Positions 20,789 to 29,101 of a stretch of DNA of 64,000 nucleotides are shown one piece after another. Position 1 is the stretch's first letter. Every line of letters begins with the position of its first letter. The notes beneath the pieces were generated by a model. The model had not been told where the DNA came from. It searched no databases and saw only the letters and a list, made by a program, of their open reading frames with translations. This stretch comes from JAWKTT01 sp041398965 (GTDB lineage Bacteria; Planctomycetota; Planctomycetia; Planctomycetales; Planctomycetaceae). The DNA lies in NCBI GenBank assembly GCA_041398965.1, contig JAWKTT010000018.1, positions 43,850 through 107,849 on the forward strand. Reading direction: 5' to 3'. Position numbers and translations under genes: made by a program.

Positions 20789-21688
20789 GTGACAGACGTG
20801 TACGCGACGATCGATCAGTTGGTTCTCCGAGAGGAGTTTACGGTCTCTGAGGTCTGTCACATTTTGGAGGTGAGTCGGTCGGGATTCTCTTCGTGGAGGT
20901 CGCGATCGAAGTCTCGGCGAGAGTTAAGGGATCAGGAACTGATGCCAGTCTTCAGGAGATATTCTGGTATCACAGGAGAAGATATGGAGCACGTAGAATT
21001 GCGGCAGAACTGACTCGGCGGGATATCGCCTGCGGAGTCGCACGAGTCGCCAGACTGCTAAAGACAGAGGGTTTACGAGCGACTCAACCAAAATCTTTCG
21101 AGCCGAAGACCACCGAGAGTCGTCACCGACTCGGCTACAACACGAACCTTTTAAGTGGTCGACAGGCACCCTCAAAAGTCAACGAAGTCTGGGTCGGCGA
21201 CATCACCGATATTCGATTGAGAGCAGGAGGACGATTCGGTTATCTGTCATTGTTGATTGACCTGTTCTCGCGGCGGATCGTCGGCTGGGAGTTCGGTCTT
21301 CAGATGACCGAAGCGTTGGTTCTGGGAAGTCTGCGACGAGCGATCATCGAGCGACAACCAAAGCCAGGTTGATTCACCACACCGACCGCGGCGTCAATAC
21401 GCCTCCACGAGATACCGAGACGTTCTGAGGCGAGCCGGGATGCATCAGAGCATGAGCGGAGCTGGCAACTGTTACGACAACGCCTTCATGGAAAGTTGCT
21501 TCGGGACGATCAAAACGGAGCTGCAACTGGTCGCCTACGCCGACGCCGCAGAAGCCGTCCGCGAGTTGACGGAGTACTTCCATTACGACAACAACGAGCG
21601 CCGCCACTCATCGCTGAACTACGACACCCCCACCGAATTCGAGCAACACCACCCCACCAAAACCCCCAACCCCACCCCACCAAAATAA
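20789..21688 (+). pseudogene. IS3-family transposase OrfB (DDE), multiple frameshifts
   Basis: The OrfB sequence is spread over two frames. It starts MTDVYATIDQLVLREEFTVS, changes frame near 20947 into LQEIFWYHRRRYGARRIAAE, carries the first catalytic Asp in VWVGDITDIRLRAGG, changes frame near 21371 (second Asp in LIHHTDRG), and again near 21397 before AGMHQSMSGAGNCYDNAFME, which holds the Glu. The C-terminus HYDNNERRHSSLNY is standard for the family. At least three frameshifts mean it is a pseudogene. It would have been made as an OrfAB fusion by programmed slippage. Confidence 0.85.
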
Positions 21689-21693
21689 GACAT

Positions 21694-22677
21694 TAGAGCG
21701 TATTTCAAAACGATTTTAGGCATAGTAGCATGCAGGCCCAGTGGAGGAAGGATTCGAAGAGGTGGGCGTGGTGTTCGTGTCGGACGAGGAGGCGGAGCCA
21801 GTTGCCGAGCCAGCTAATGGTGCGTTCTACTTTCCAGCGGTGGCGATATCTTCGTAAGGCACGGCCATCTTGTCGGGGTGCTTTCTTGCGACCTTTGCGA
21901 TGCGGCGTCACAAGGTCGATTCCGCGATGTTCCAACGCGTCACGCAACCAGTCGGCGTCGGCTGCCTTGTCGTAAAGTAGTCGCTCAGGACACTTCTTCA
22001 GTTGTCGAACATCGACCAGAGTTTCGATCGTATTGACCTCGGCATCTTGAGTTGAAGTCGTGAAGGCTGAGACCGGCAGGCCCTGCCCGTCGATCATCAG
22101 CATGATCTTCGTCCCTTTGCCTTTCTTGGTTTTGCCTACGTCAAGACCCCGTTCGGCGTCGTCGCCGAAAGACTTAACTGCTAGCGGGCGAAAACGTACC
22201 ATCGCCCATGGCTTGTGACCAGTCGAGCAGTTTGCGACGGTCAAGATGTTGGAGCAATCGTTTCCACGCAGCAACAATGAGTCCCGCCTCAGTCAAGTCA
22301 CGGTGCCGACGCCAACATGTACAAACCGAGGGGTAATGGTCTGGTAAATATTTCCAGGGAGCACCGGTCTTGAGTATCCAAAGGATGCCCTCCAGACAGG
22401 CGCGTGCATCGACTCGTGGCCGCCCACCAAGGGGAGATGGATCGGGATCCTCGAAGAGGTCTTTGATAAGATTCCACTGGGAATCCGAGAGAAATGACTT
22501 CGGGGCCGTGTTCGGCACGCCCGCCGACAGGCGTGACCTGGACCCTGCCGTGTTCGGCCGCCGTCGTCGCGGCCACATCGACAGGGAAATGAGCATGAAA
22601 TCCTCCGTGGGAAAAAGTAACCTCCCACGAATGATGCAACTCCCTTGCCAATCAAACACCTTTTGAAATGCGCTCTA
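21694..22677 (-). mobile_element. IS5-family (IS427-like) insertion sequence
   Basis: Terminal inverted repeats TAGAGCGTATTTCAAAA (21694-21710) and its complement TTTTGAAATGCGCTCTA (22661-22677) differ at one position. If TA is the duplicated target, the element proper runs from GAGCG to CGCTC, about 980 bp, which fits the IS427 subgroup that duplicates TA. It encodes one leftward transposase in two frames. It adjoins the decayed IS3 element on the left and truncates an M50-like gene on the right. Confidence 0.88.
21705..22659 (-). pseudogene. IS5-family transposase in two frames
   Basis: The N-terminal frame (22174-22659) has the DUF4096-type sequence FLSDSQWNLIKDLFED, GGRPRVDARACLEGILWILK and WRRHRDLTEAGL, reaching LDWSQAMGDGTFSPASS. 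The C-terminal frame (21705-22277) continues KSFGDDAERGLDVGKTKKGK, then HRKGRKKAPRQDGRALRRYR and the C-terminal YRHRWKVERTISWLGNW with the catalytic Glu. In many IS427-type elements the two frames are joined by programmed frameshifting in an A-rich run, but here the junction (about 22176-22195) lacks a clear run of A, so I favour an inactivated gene. The start may be Met at about 22596. Confidence 0.8.
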
Positions 22678-23304
22678 TGGTTTCTGTTACTTTGTGTCGT
22701 TTGTTGCGTCATTGTGCATGTCACGACAATGGCGATTGTTGGCCACCTTGTCGGCTTTCACCCCAAAGAAGTGTCGTACTTTTCCGGACCGACGATCATT
22801 TCCTTCGATTGTTTTGGAATGACTTTCCGCATGGGGTGCATTCCGATTGCCGCAAATGTTCAGTTTGGCGATGATTTCGATCGTGGGGGTTGTTGGCGGA
22901 AAATCGTCGTCATGCTGTCGGGATGTGTTCTGCTAATTGTTATTGCCGTTATCTGTGTTCCAGCTGCAAATGGATTTCCAGAATTCCTGTCGGCCTTCCC
23001 TGAAATCTTCAGAGGAACAACTGACGCGAATGGAGCCGGTGTTGCATATGCTAAGCTGGCTCTGGCATACATTCAGTCCCACAACGGCTTAGCACTTTTA
23101 GGAATCACCGCGGCAAAGTTAGCTGCGATCATTCTGATGCCAATTCCCGTCTTGAATGGTGGGCAGACACTCATGGCCCTCTGGAGCTCCGCGTTTTCGA
23201 TACCCCAGACACTCGCACAGAGGATCATGTTAGTCGGCCTGCTCTTATAGCTTGCTCTTATTGCGATGTGGCTACTAATCTTCGCACGTGCCCTACTCAC
23301 CTAA
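22678..23304 (+). pseudogene. M50 (site-2 protease)-like membrane protein, truncated at both ends
   Basis: Downstream of the IS5 end the frame reads FLLLCVVCCVIVHVTTMAIV, then GFHPKEVSYFSGPTIISFDC, IPIAANVQFGDD, a helix KIVVMLSGCVLLIVIAVICV, and LMPIPVLNGGQTLMALW. These match the core of M50 intramembrane proteases, yet the zinc site looks lost: the HExxH position reads HVTTM and the LDGGH position reads LNGGQ. The original N-terminus is cut by the IS; a TTG inside the IS end (22645) could provide a start. A TAG at about 23248-23250 interrupts the last helix, since the frame continues LALIAMWLLIFARALLT to a TAA at 23302-23304. Confidence 0.65.
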
Positions 23305-23462
23305 TCTCGCTCGGTGGCCCGCCACACGGCCGACGCAACCTTCAGCAGCCAGTTGAAAAGTCCTTTTGAGTCGACAGTTTGATTGGCCTGCGCGGGGTAT
23401 TGCTCAGAACGTGTCTTCAAAGTCTGAGAGTCATAGTTGGCCGAACCTGAATAACGGTTCAT
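23301..23462 (-). CDS. Possible 53-residue small protein
   Basis: From ATG 23462 the frame gives MNRYSGSANYDSQTLKTRSE, then a stretch ending FNWLLKVASAVWRATERD, with a stop overlapping the 3' end of the M50-like remnant. An amphipathic C-terminal helix is plausible. No homologue is recognised, and I see no strong ribosome-binding site, so this is a tentative call. It lies between two transposon scars. Confidence 0.3.
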   Translation of the reverse strand: MNRYSGSANYDSQTLKTRSEQYPAQANQTVDSKGLFNWLLKVASAVWRATERD

Positions 23463-23550
23463 CGCGTTTTTATGTGCGCGGGGTTTAAAGGTTTGGAAAT
23501 GCCGGTTTGATTTGGGCTTGTATTAGGACCTTTCATTCCCGGAGTCCGGC

Positions 23551-23595
23551 ATGTCGATGAGTGTGTTGTATCAGGCCTTGGGGGTTCGCGGCTAT
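23551..23595 (+). pseudogene. ISL3-type transposase N-terminal scrap
   Basis: From ATG 23551 the translation MSMSVLYQALGVRGY matches the usual opening of planctomycete ISL3-type transposases (MSxSxLYxxxGxRGY). The homology stops abruptly after 15 codons, where an IS630-type fragment on the other strand begins. Sequence before it, GGGGTTTAAAGG near 23480-23492, may be what is left of the element's end. Confidence 0.5.
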
Positions 23596-23694
23596 GTCCA
23601 CCAGTTGAACGGGCTGTTCGTCCATGCACAAAACCGGACTGTTGGCGTCATACGGCTGGGAATACACGTCTAAGACGTCTTCCATGTGAGCGGC
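23593..23694 (-). pseudogene. IS630-type transposase internal scrap
   Basis: Minus-strand translation gives FAAHMEDVLDVYSQPYDANS followed by PVLCMDEQPVQLVD. This is the conserved segment of IS630-family transposases (MEDVLDVYxxPYDPxxPVVCxDE) that includes the first catalytic Asp. Only about 34 codons survive, bounded by the ISL3 scrap on one side and the toxin gene on the other, so two transposon scars meet here. Confidence 0.6.
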
Positions 23695-23737
23695 GAAACG
23701 GGTTCTGGAGAAGATTGAGAACACTTTACCCGGCGAT

Positions 23738-24304
23738 GTGATTCGCGACCTGCTCGAAAAGGAACTTCGTCGTGAAGGGATACCAGAGTGGCAGATCAAA
23801 AAGCACCTCAGAGACGCCGAAGGACGCTACGACGACTTACGAGGGTCGGCAAAAACACGAAAGCCGGGCAGTAGGCCATTCGTTAAAGACGGCAACGTCT
23901 GGGGAATGGATGGAAAATGGCATCGAATTGATGGCCCCGGACCGAACGGGAAATGGCCGAACGGTGTAAGAGCCGACGCCGATGGGTTTCCCATCTTCAA
24001 GTCGGAGTGCAAGGATGTTATCCTTGACGAGTCACTCTGGGGGAATCGGCTGCCAAAGACTCATAACAAGGCTGCCAACAAGGCGCTGTACGATCAGATT
24101 CAGGCCGATCCGTCATTGCAGCAAAGGTTAAACCTGTCCGATGCGGACGTCACCGACCTGTTGACATCCAGTGAAGCACCTCCAGGCTTCACCTGGCACC
24201 ACCATCAGGATTCAGGGAGAATGCAATTGGTTGACGTGACAATTCATGGCGACACGCCACATACCGGTGGCATGTCTATTTGGGGAGGAGGTTATGCAAG
24301 ATGA
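23738..24304 (+). CDS. WHH-type HNH/Endo VII nuclease toxin domain, N-terminally truncated
   Basis: The C-terminal 70 residues contain SSEAPPGFTWHHHQDSGRMQ, then LVDVTIHGDTPHTGGMSIWG, the signature of the WHH family of HNH/Endonuclease VII nucleases used as polymorphic toxins. The invariant Trp-His-His and later His residues are intact, so the nuclease could be active. The N-terminal part (residues 1-110) is polar and basic. The large export and repeat regions of polymorphic toxins are missing: the frame is closed just upstream and the DNA there is an IS630 scrap. The start shown is GTG 23738. Its stop overlaps the ATG of the immunity gene (ATGA), and a strong GGGAGGAGG lies inside its last codons. 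Confidence 0.8.
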   Translation: MIRDLLEKELRREGIPEWQIKKHLRDAEGRYDDLRGSAKTRKPGSRPFVKDGNVWGMDGKWHRIDGPGPNGKWPNGVRADADGFPIFKSECKDVILDESLWGNRLPKTHNKAANKALYDQIQADPSLQQRLNLSDADVTDLLTSSEAPPGFTWHHHQDSGRMQLVDVTIHGDTPHTGGMSIWGGGYAR

Positions 24305-24795
24305 TCACAAACAGTCGAGGCGAAGAGATTCGTTGGGTAAAATGTAATGAGCCTGTGAGTCGAGAGATTGTCCAAAATGTGGAAGAACATTTCGATGTGA
24401 AGTTTCCGGAACTCTACGTGGAGATTGTGCAACACTACAACGGAGGTGTTCCTCGCCCGAATGATTTTCAAGTCCCTACATTCTATGGCACGACGACATT
24501 CAGTTATCTCACGCCAATTAATGATGGCGTTTGGCCAAACGGGAGGGAGTACCAAGGTATGATACGCAGTAATGATGAATTAAGACGATTTCGACCTTGG
24601 CCCAAGAACGTGTTCATGTTTTCCGATGACGGTGGCGAACTGCTGATCTGCTTCGACTACCGCAACGTCCCCCCCGACAAGCCGGATGAGCCGCAGATCA
24701 TCCTGATCGAATCCAACGGCACCGAACACTTCGTCTGCAACACCTTCGCCGAACTCATCGCCTCCCTCCACGACGCCCCTGACGAAGTTGATTAG
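24301..24795 (+). CDS. SMI1/KNR4 (SUKH)-type immunity protein
   Basis: A 164-residue protein starting at ATG 24301, overlapping the toxin stop as ATGA, with GGGAGGAGG about 9 bp upstream, so translation is probably coupled. SUKH-family features include the N-terminal helices ending FDVKFPELYVEIVQHYNGGV, WPKNVFMFSDDGGELLICFD near residue 100, and a C-terminal helix TFAELIASLHDAPDE. SUKH proteins bind and neutralise toxin nuclease domains; pairing with the WHH nuclease immediately upstream fits. No other partner for this protein is visible. Confidence 0.85.
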   Translation: MITNSRGEEIRWVKCNEPVSREIVQNVEEHFDVKFPELYVEIVQHYNGGVPRPNDFQVPTFYGTTTFSYLTPINDGVWPNGREYQGMIRSNDELRRFRPWPKNVFMFSDDGGELLICFDYRNVPPDKPDEPQIILIESNGTEHFVCNTFAELIASLHDAPDEVD

Positions 24796-24799
24796 AATC

Positions 24800-24870
24800 C
24801 ACACCGTCGGCATGGCCATTTGGGGAGGTAGTTATCGCAGATAATTATGAACAGTCGAGGCGAGGAAGTT
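24800..24870 (+). pseudogene. Remnant of a second toxin tail and immunity start
   Basis: Right after the immunity stop, the DNA again encodes GMAIWGGSYRR and a stop (TAA at 24842-24844), matching the toxin C-terminus GMSIWGGGYAR. This is followed by ATG 24847 and MNSRGEEV, matching the immunity start MITNSRGEEI. The similarity ends near 24870. It is the junction of a second toxin-immunity cassette whose remaining parts are lost, consistent with recombination between tandem cassettes. The frame beyond 24870 shows no recognisable domain. Confidence 0.7.
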
Positions 24871-25089
24871 CTCCGGCTGCCACTGGCTCCATCGGTGTGG
24901 AGTGTGGATGTTGGCCGCAATTCGATTCGATGGTCTGGGGAGCTTTGGTCAGAGATTCTCGTGATCGTACTGCGGCATTGGGGGAGTTGGTCATGCCAAG
25001 ATCAAGATCTGTCGACGGCGCTACCCCGTCGAGACTGGATTCGGGTGACTGACCAGGAAAATGGTCTTTCAGCGATCTTCCAGTGGCAG

Positions 25090-26097
25090 CTAAGGGGCTT
25101 CGCTGGTCTGTTTTGTGATTTGTTCCAACAGTTCGGTGGCTCGTTTGGCGGCGGTGGTGTTGGGGTTTTCTGATGCGATCTTTTCCAGGTTCGCGATGGC
25201 GGTTTTGGAAGGGCCCCGTTTGTTCAGGCTTTGAACGACTAAGTCGATTTTGCGGGAGAGGGTGATTTCGAGTTTGACGGCAGGGGTTGACGAAAGCTTC
25301 TTTGCTTCCATTGTCGCTCGTTCGGCCTGCTTGTAGCCGGCGAACTGTTGGGAGATTTTCTGAAAGAGATTGTAGGCGAGCCAAGGGTCATCGGATGTCG
25401 CAGCGATGTCCGCAGCGACGTATGCCGCTTCGATCTCCGCTTCAACTTCTTCCATCAGCAACTTTGCGGCTGACTGGACTTCGTCGTCTCGGGAGGAGAC
25501 CGCTTTCGACAGTGTCGAGGCGGCGGCGGAGAAGTTCTTCAACTCGATAGCCGACCATGCCCCTTTGAGCGATGCGGGGATCTTGTCGGGAGAGACCGAC
25601 CAGCTGGCACCGATGAGGGCATCCTTCGCCATCGTCTCGAAGTCAAAGGAATTGGTTCGCTTCAGTTCCCCATCGGAGTTGATGTACCTGAACTGGTAGA
25701 TGTTTTGCAGACTGATCTCGCCGATCCCCATCGCCTTTTCAAGTGAGCGGTCCGGGTCGAGTATGACCGGCCAGGTGACGCCGACCTGCTGAACGTAAGT
25801 CTCGATTTCTTGTCGAGTTGAACCCGAGTTGATCCCTATAAAAAAGACCGGTTCATTCGCATACTTTCGCGAGAGCTCGACGCGGGCCTGCATCTCGGCT
25901 CGACATTTCGGACAGTCCTCTTCAAAGAAGGTCAGTACGACCCCCTTGCCGGCGAGTTGTTTGAGGGTGACCGGTGGTGATCCGATCCAGAGTTGAGGAT
26001 CTGTCGGCAACTCCGGCGGCTCAACAGCGAAGAGGCTTGCTGAGGAGATCGCAACCAAGAAGAGTGACAATACAGACCATCTGACAACCGGAATCAT
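25090..26097 (-). CDS. Exported thioredoxin-fold (TlpA/AhpC-TSA-like) protein
   Basis: A 335-residue protein with a signal peptide (VLSLFLVAISSASLFAVEPP). The thioredoxin-like domain contains VVLTFFEEDCPKCRAEMQAR, a CPKC active site, then VFFIGINSGSTRQEIETYVQ and VTWPVILDPDRSLEKAMGIG, typical of TlpA/peroxiredoxin-like reductases. The C-terminal 150 residues are helical, Ala/Glu-rich and probably TPR-like. A periplasmic thiol-disulfide role is likely; the partner is unknown. It is divergent from recQ, and its 3' end marks the right boundary of the toxin region. Confidence 0.85.
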   Translation of the reverse strand: MIPVVRWSVLSLFLVAISSASLFAVEPPELPTDPQLWIGSPPVTLKQLAGKGVVLTFFEEDCPKCRAEMQARVELSRKYANEPVFFIGINSGSTRQEIETYVQQVGVTWPVILDPDRSLEKAMGIGEISLQNIYQFRYINSDGELKRTNSFDFETMAKDALIGASWSVSPDKIPASLKGAWSAIELKNFSAAASTLSKAVSSRDDEVQSAAKLLMEEVEAEIEAAYVAADIAATSDDPWLAYNLFQKISQQFAGYKQAERATMEAKKLSSTPAVKLEITLSRKIDLVVQSLNKRGPSKTAIANLEKIASENPNTTAAKRATELLEQITKQTSEAP

Positions 26098-26378
26098 GCC
26101 GTGCCCTCGCCGAGTGAGTGTATTGAGCAGTCGCGAGACTCAACCCGCCTAAGCATCATACTGCCCGAAGTCGTCAAGTCCAACAGTCTCCCGAAGAACC
26201 GAACATTGGCTCGAGTGCCAGGAATGTGGGGGCGGGCAACTGTTGACTGGGCGCTGTCTGGACATCTGGCCAGTGACTGAGCACACTGCACCTCTATCGC
26301 ATTGGGGCAACCCAGCGTGCCAGTGCAGACGAAGCGGACAGAGCGGACAGGGCTGGGCCGACTGAACAAGGGAACAAT

Positions 26379-28652
26379 ATGAATCTCGCGACAACTTCTC
26401 CCCCTGCTGCCGACATTGAGCTATTGCGGGATGTGATGCGGCGGTATTGGGGGTACGAAAACTTTCGACCACTCCAACTCGAAGCGATGCTGGCGACGAT
26501 GTCGGCCCAGGACTCGCTTGTCGTGTTGCCGACGGGGGGCGGGAAGTCGCTCTGCTATCAAGTTCCCGCGATGTGCCTGGATGGGACGGCCATCATCGTC
26601 TCTCCTCTGATCTCGTTGATGAAGGATCAGGTGGATGCCGCCCGTGCCTGCGGGATTCCGGCGGCGTTTCTCAATAGCACTCAGTTGGCACCCGAACGAC
26701 GTGATGTGATGTCTGACCTGCGGATGGGCAACATCAAACTGCTGTATGTCGCCCCCGAACGATTGACTGCCGATGGACTATTGCCGGAGTTACAAGGCAT
26801 CCCGTTGTCGTTCTTCGCGATTGATGAAGCTCACTGCGTGAGTCAATGGGGGCACGACTTCCGCCCCCATTATCGCGAACTCTATCAACTGAAGGAGTTG
26901 TTTAGCGGTGTGGGCATTCATGCCTTTACGGCGACGGCGACCGAACATGTTCGCAACGACGTGATTCAGCAACTCCGACTCGAACAGCCGAGGGTCCTTG
27001 TCGGAAACTTTGATCGTCCTAACTTAACATACCGGGCTGATCGCAAGACCGATGTCATCGGGCAGATCCAGGAAGTGATCGACCGGCATCCGAACGAGAG
27101 CGGGATTGTCTATGCCATCACCCGGAAAGAGGTCGAACGAATCGCACAGTACCTCAACGCTTCTGGTCGAACAGCACGGCCATACCATGCTGGTCTGAGT
27201 GATGAAGAGCGACAGGAGAACCAGGAAGCCTTCATCGAAGATCGAGTGACAACCATCGTCGCGACGGTTGCTTTCGGGATGGGAATTGACAAACCGGATG
27301 TACGGTATGTCATCCACGCCGGGATGCCGCAGTCGGTCGAACACTATCAACAGGAGAGTGGACGAGCGGGGCGAGATGGTTTGGAGGCGGAGTGTTGTCT
27401 GTTCTATAACGCTGGAGACATGGCGTCGTGGAGACGAATTCTTTCCGATCAGCCTCCGGACGTGCTCAAGCACTCTCTACATTCGCTAGATCGAATCGCT
27501 CAGTATTGTGAAGGGGTCAGCTGCCGTCACAGGATGCTTGTGCAACATTTCGGGCAGACGCTTGATGCCGACTGCGGTCATGCGTGCGACTTTTGCTTAG
27601 ACGAAAAGGAGATGGTATCGGACCCCCTTGTGACGTCTCAGAAGATTCTTTCGTCCGTCTTTCGCCAAGAGCAACGGTTCGGTGCCGACTACACGGCTCT
27701 TGTGCTCAAGGGGTCCAAAGACAAGAGGATCATCGAGAACGGGCACGATCGCCTGTCGACTTACGGACTCCTCTCGACGGAAGAGAAGGGGACAATTCTT
27801 GATTGGGTCGGACAACTCGTTCAGCAGGGATTCTTGCGAAAGGTCGGCGAATACAACGTCTTGCAAATCACTGCGGAAGGGGGAGCCGTGCTCAAAGGTG
27901 ACGTGACCCCGCGTCTCATGGCCCCCCGGAAAGTCGCATCGAGCGTCGGCATGACATCGTCGACTCGCACTCGCGGGAGCAGCAGCAATAAGGGAGAACC
28001 AACTTCGTGGGAGGGTGTTGATGGCCCATTGTTCGAGGTGTTGAAGAAACTGCGAACGTCGAAGGCGGTCGAGTTGAACCTACCGCCATACATCGTCTTT
28101 GGAGATGCTGCCCTGCGCGACATGGCCCGTCGTCGTCCGACGACGCTGCAGAACTTTCGTCTGGTCAACGGCGTCGGGAAGAAGAAGCTCGACGACTTCG
28201 GAGACGAGTTCACTGAAGTAATTCGAGCGTATTGCGAACAACATCAGGTGACAACCGACGTCGAGATCGGACCGACAACCGACGATCCCCCCCGTCCCGC
28301 AGTCCCCCGCGAGTCGGGCGGTTCCCCTCGACCCGCGAGCACGGCACTCGCCAACTTTCCGCTCTTTGAACAAGGTCTCTCTGTGGCAGAAGTGGCGGAA
28401 AAAAAAGGGCTCAAGGAATCGACGGTCTGGGGACATCTTCGGAGCTATGTCGACTTCGCGAATATTACCGACCCGACCCCCTGGGTTCTTCCCGAGGTCG
28501 CCGCCCGCGTTGAGGAAGCGATATTGGAAGTAGGAGCCGAAAGGCTGAAGCCGATTTTCATCAAGCTCAACGACGATGTCCCCGAAAGTGAGTGGGTCCG
28601 ATACGACGCAATCAGCATCGTCCTCACATGTTGGAACAATCGCCAATCCTGA
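26379..28652 (+). CDS. recQ: ATP-dependent DNA helicase RecQ
   Basis: A 757-residue 3'-5' DNA helicase. Motif 0 lies in YWGYENFRPLQLEAM, Walker A in VVLPTGGGKSLCYQVPAM, Walker B in FAIDEAHCVSQWGHDFRPHY and motif VI in YQQESGRAGRDGLEAECCLF. The RQC zinc site (CRHRMLVQHFGQ, then CGHACDFCLD) follows, then an HRDC domain (FEVLKKLRTSKAVELNLPPY) and a C-terminal helix-turn-helix (SVAEVAEKKGLKESTVWGHL). The layout is the long RecQ form with a C-terminal HTH, acting in recombination repair and replication-fork rescue. It stands alone and divergent from the thioredoxin-like gene. Confidence 0.97.
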   Translation: MNLATTSPPAADIELLRDVMRRYWGYENFRPLQLEAMLATMSAQDSLVVLPTGGGKSLCYQVPAMCLDGTAIIVSPLISLMKDQVDAARACGIPAAFLNSTQLAPERRDVMSDLRMGNIKLLYVAPERLTADGLLPELQGIPLSFFAIDEAHCVSQWGHDFRPHYRELYQLKELFSGVGIHAFTATATEHVRNDVIQQLRLEQPRVLVGNFDRPNLTYRADRKTDVIGQIQEVIDRHPNESGIVYAITRKEVERIAQYLNASGRTARPYHAGLSDEERQENQEAFIEDRVTTIVATVAFGMGIDKPDVRYVIHAGMPQSVEHYQQESGRAGRDGLEAECCLFYNAGDMASWRRILSDQPPDVLKHSLHSLDRIAQYCEGVSCRHRMLVQHFGQTLDADCGHACDFCLDEKEMVSDPLVTSQKILSSVFRQEQRFGADYTALVLKGSKDKRIIENGHDRLSTYGLLSTEEKGTILDWVGQLVQQGFLRKVGEYNVLQITAEGGAVLKGDVTPRLMAPRKVASSVGMTSSTRTRGSSSNKGEPTSWEGVDGPLFEVLKKLRTSKAVELNLPPYIVFGDAALRDMARRRPTTLQNFRLVNGVGKKKLDDFGDEFTEVIRAYCEQHQVTTDVEIGPTTDDPPRPAVPRESGGSPRPASTALANFPLFEQGLSVAEVAEKKGLKESTVWGHLRSYVDFANITDPTPWVLPEVAARVEEAILEVGAERLKPIFIKLNDDVPESEWVRYDAISIVLTCWNNRQS

Positions 28653-29101
28653 GTGGATGAATACTGAGCCTTTCTGGCGTGTTGGACTCCAATTCGTCGT
28701 ACGACGCAAGCGGTTTGGTGACGTGACATGCGGCCGGGGGCTGATTGCCCCTTGTTGCTGGCTTGTCGGAGAGTTTGTCGAAGGGCTTGCTTCTTTTCGC
28801 TCGATTCCTGGCTCGCAAACCGTGTATTGAACGCGTTTCTGCTACTTCTTTAGAGTTGGTCTTTCCGTAAACGGGAGTTTGTGGCAAAATCTGCCGGTTC
28901 GGTATGCAAGGTGCATTACGAACAGGAACAGGCGTTCTGCCTGCCCTCCCCGCGTCGTCGATGTTGAATGGAATCGCATCGAACGCACCATCCCGCCTGT
29001 TGCGTCCCTCAAACACATCGAATCGACTGACCTCTTTGTTGTAAGAATGTCTGTCGACCGTTGCAGTTGTTACAAGTAATCACTGGCATGGAGGCCGATT
29101 G
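28653..29101. other. Non-coding stretch, nothing recognised
   Basis: This 449-bp gap between recQ and the thioredoxin-protease gene holds no convincing gene on either strand. Possible frames have the arginine- and cysteine-rich composition of non-coding translations. I see no strong hairpin or RNA gene. Confidence 0.5.

Larger units (their letters stand above)
20400..21692 (+). mobile_element. Decayed IS3-family insertion sequence
   Basis: About 1.29 kb with partial terminal inverted repeats: CTTATTTTGG at 20404-20413 on the left, preceded by TGTG, and its complement CCAAAATAAG followed by ACA at 20680+1000, that is 21680-21692, on the right. Inside are an orfA/orfB pair typical of IS3, both broken. 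The right end abuts the IS5-family element directly, so one element probably inserted beside or into the other. I cannot identify a target duplication. Confidence 0.82.

Noticed and set aside
22645..22677. TTG start of the M50-like frame inside the IS5 end
   Set aside because: It would encode the terminal repeat as the N-terminus. This is a by-product of the insertion, not the native start, though it could permit expression.
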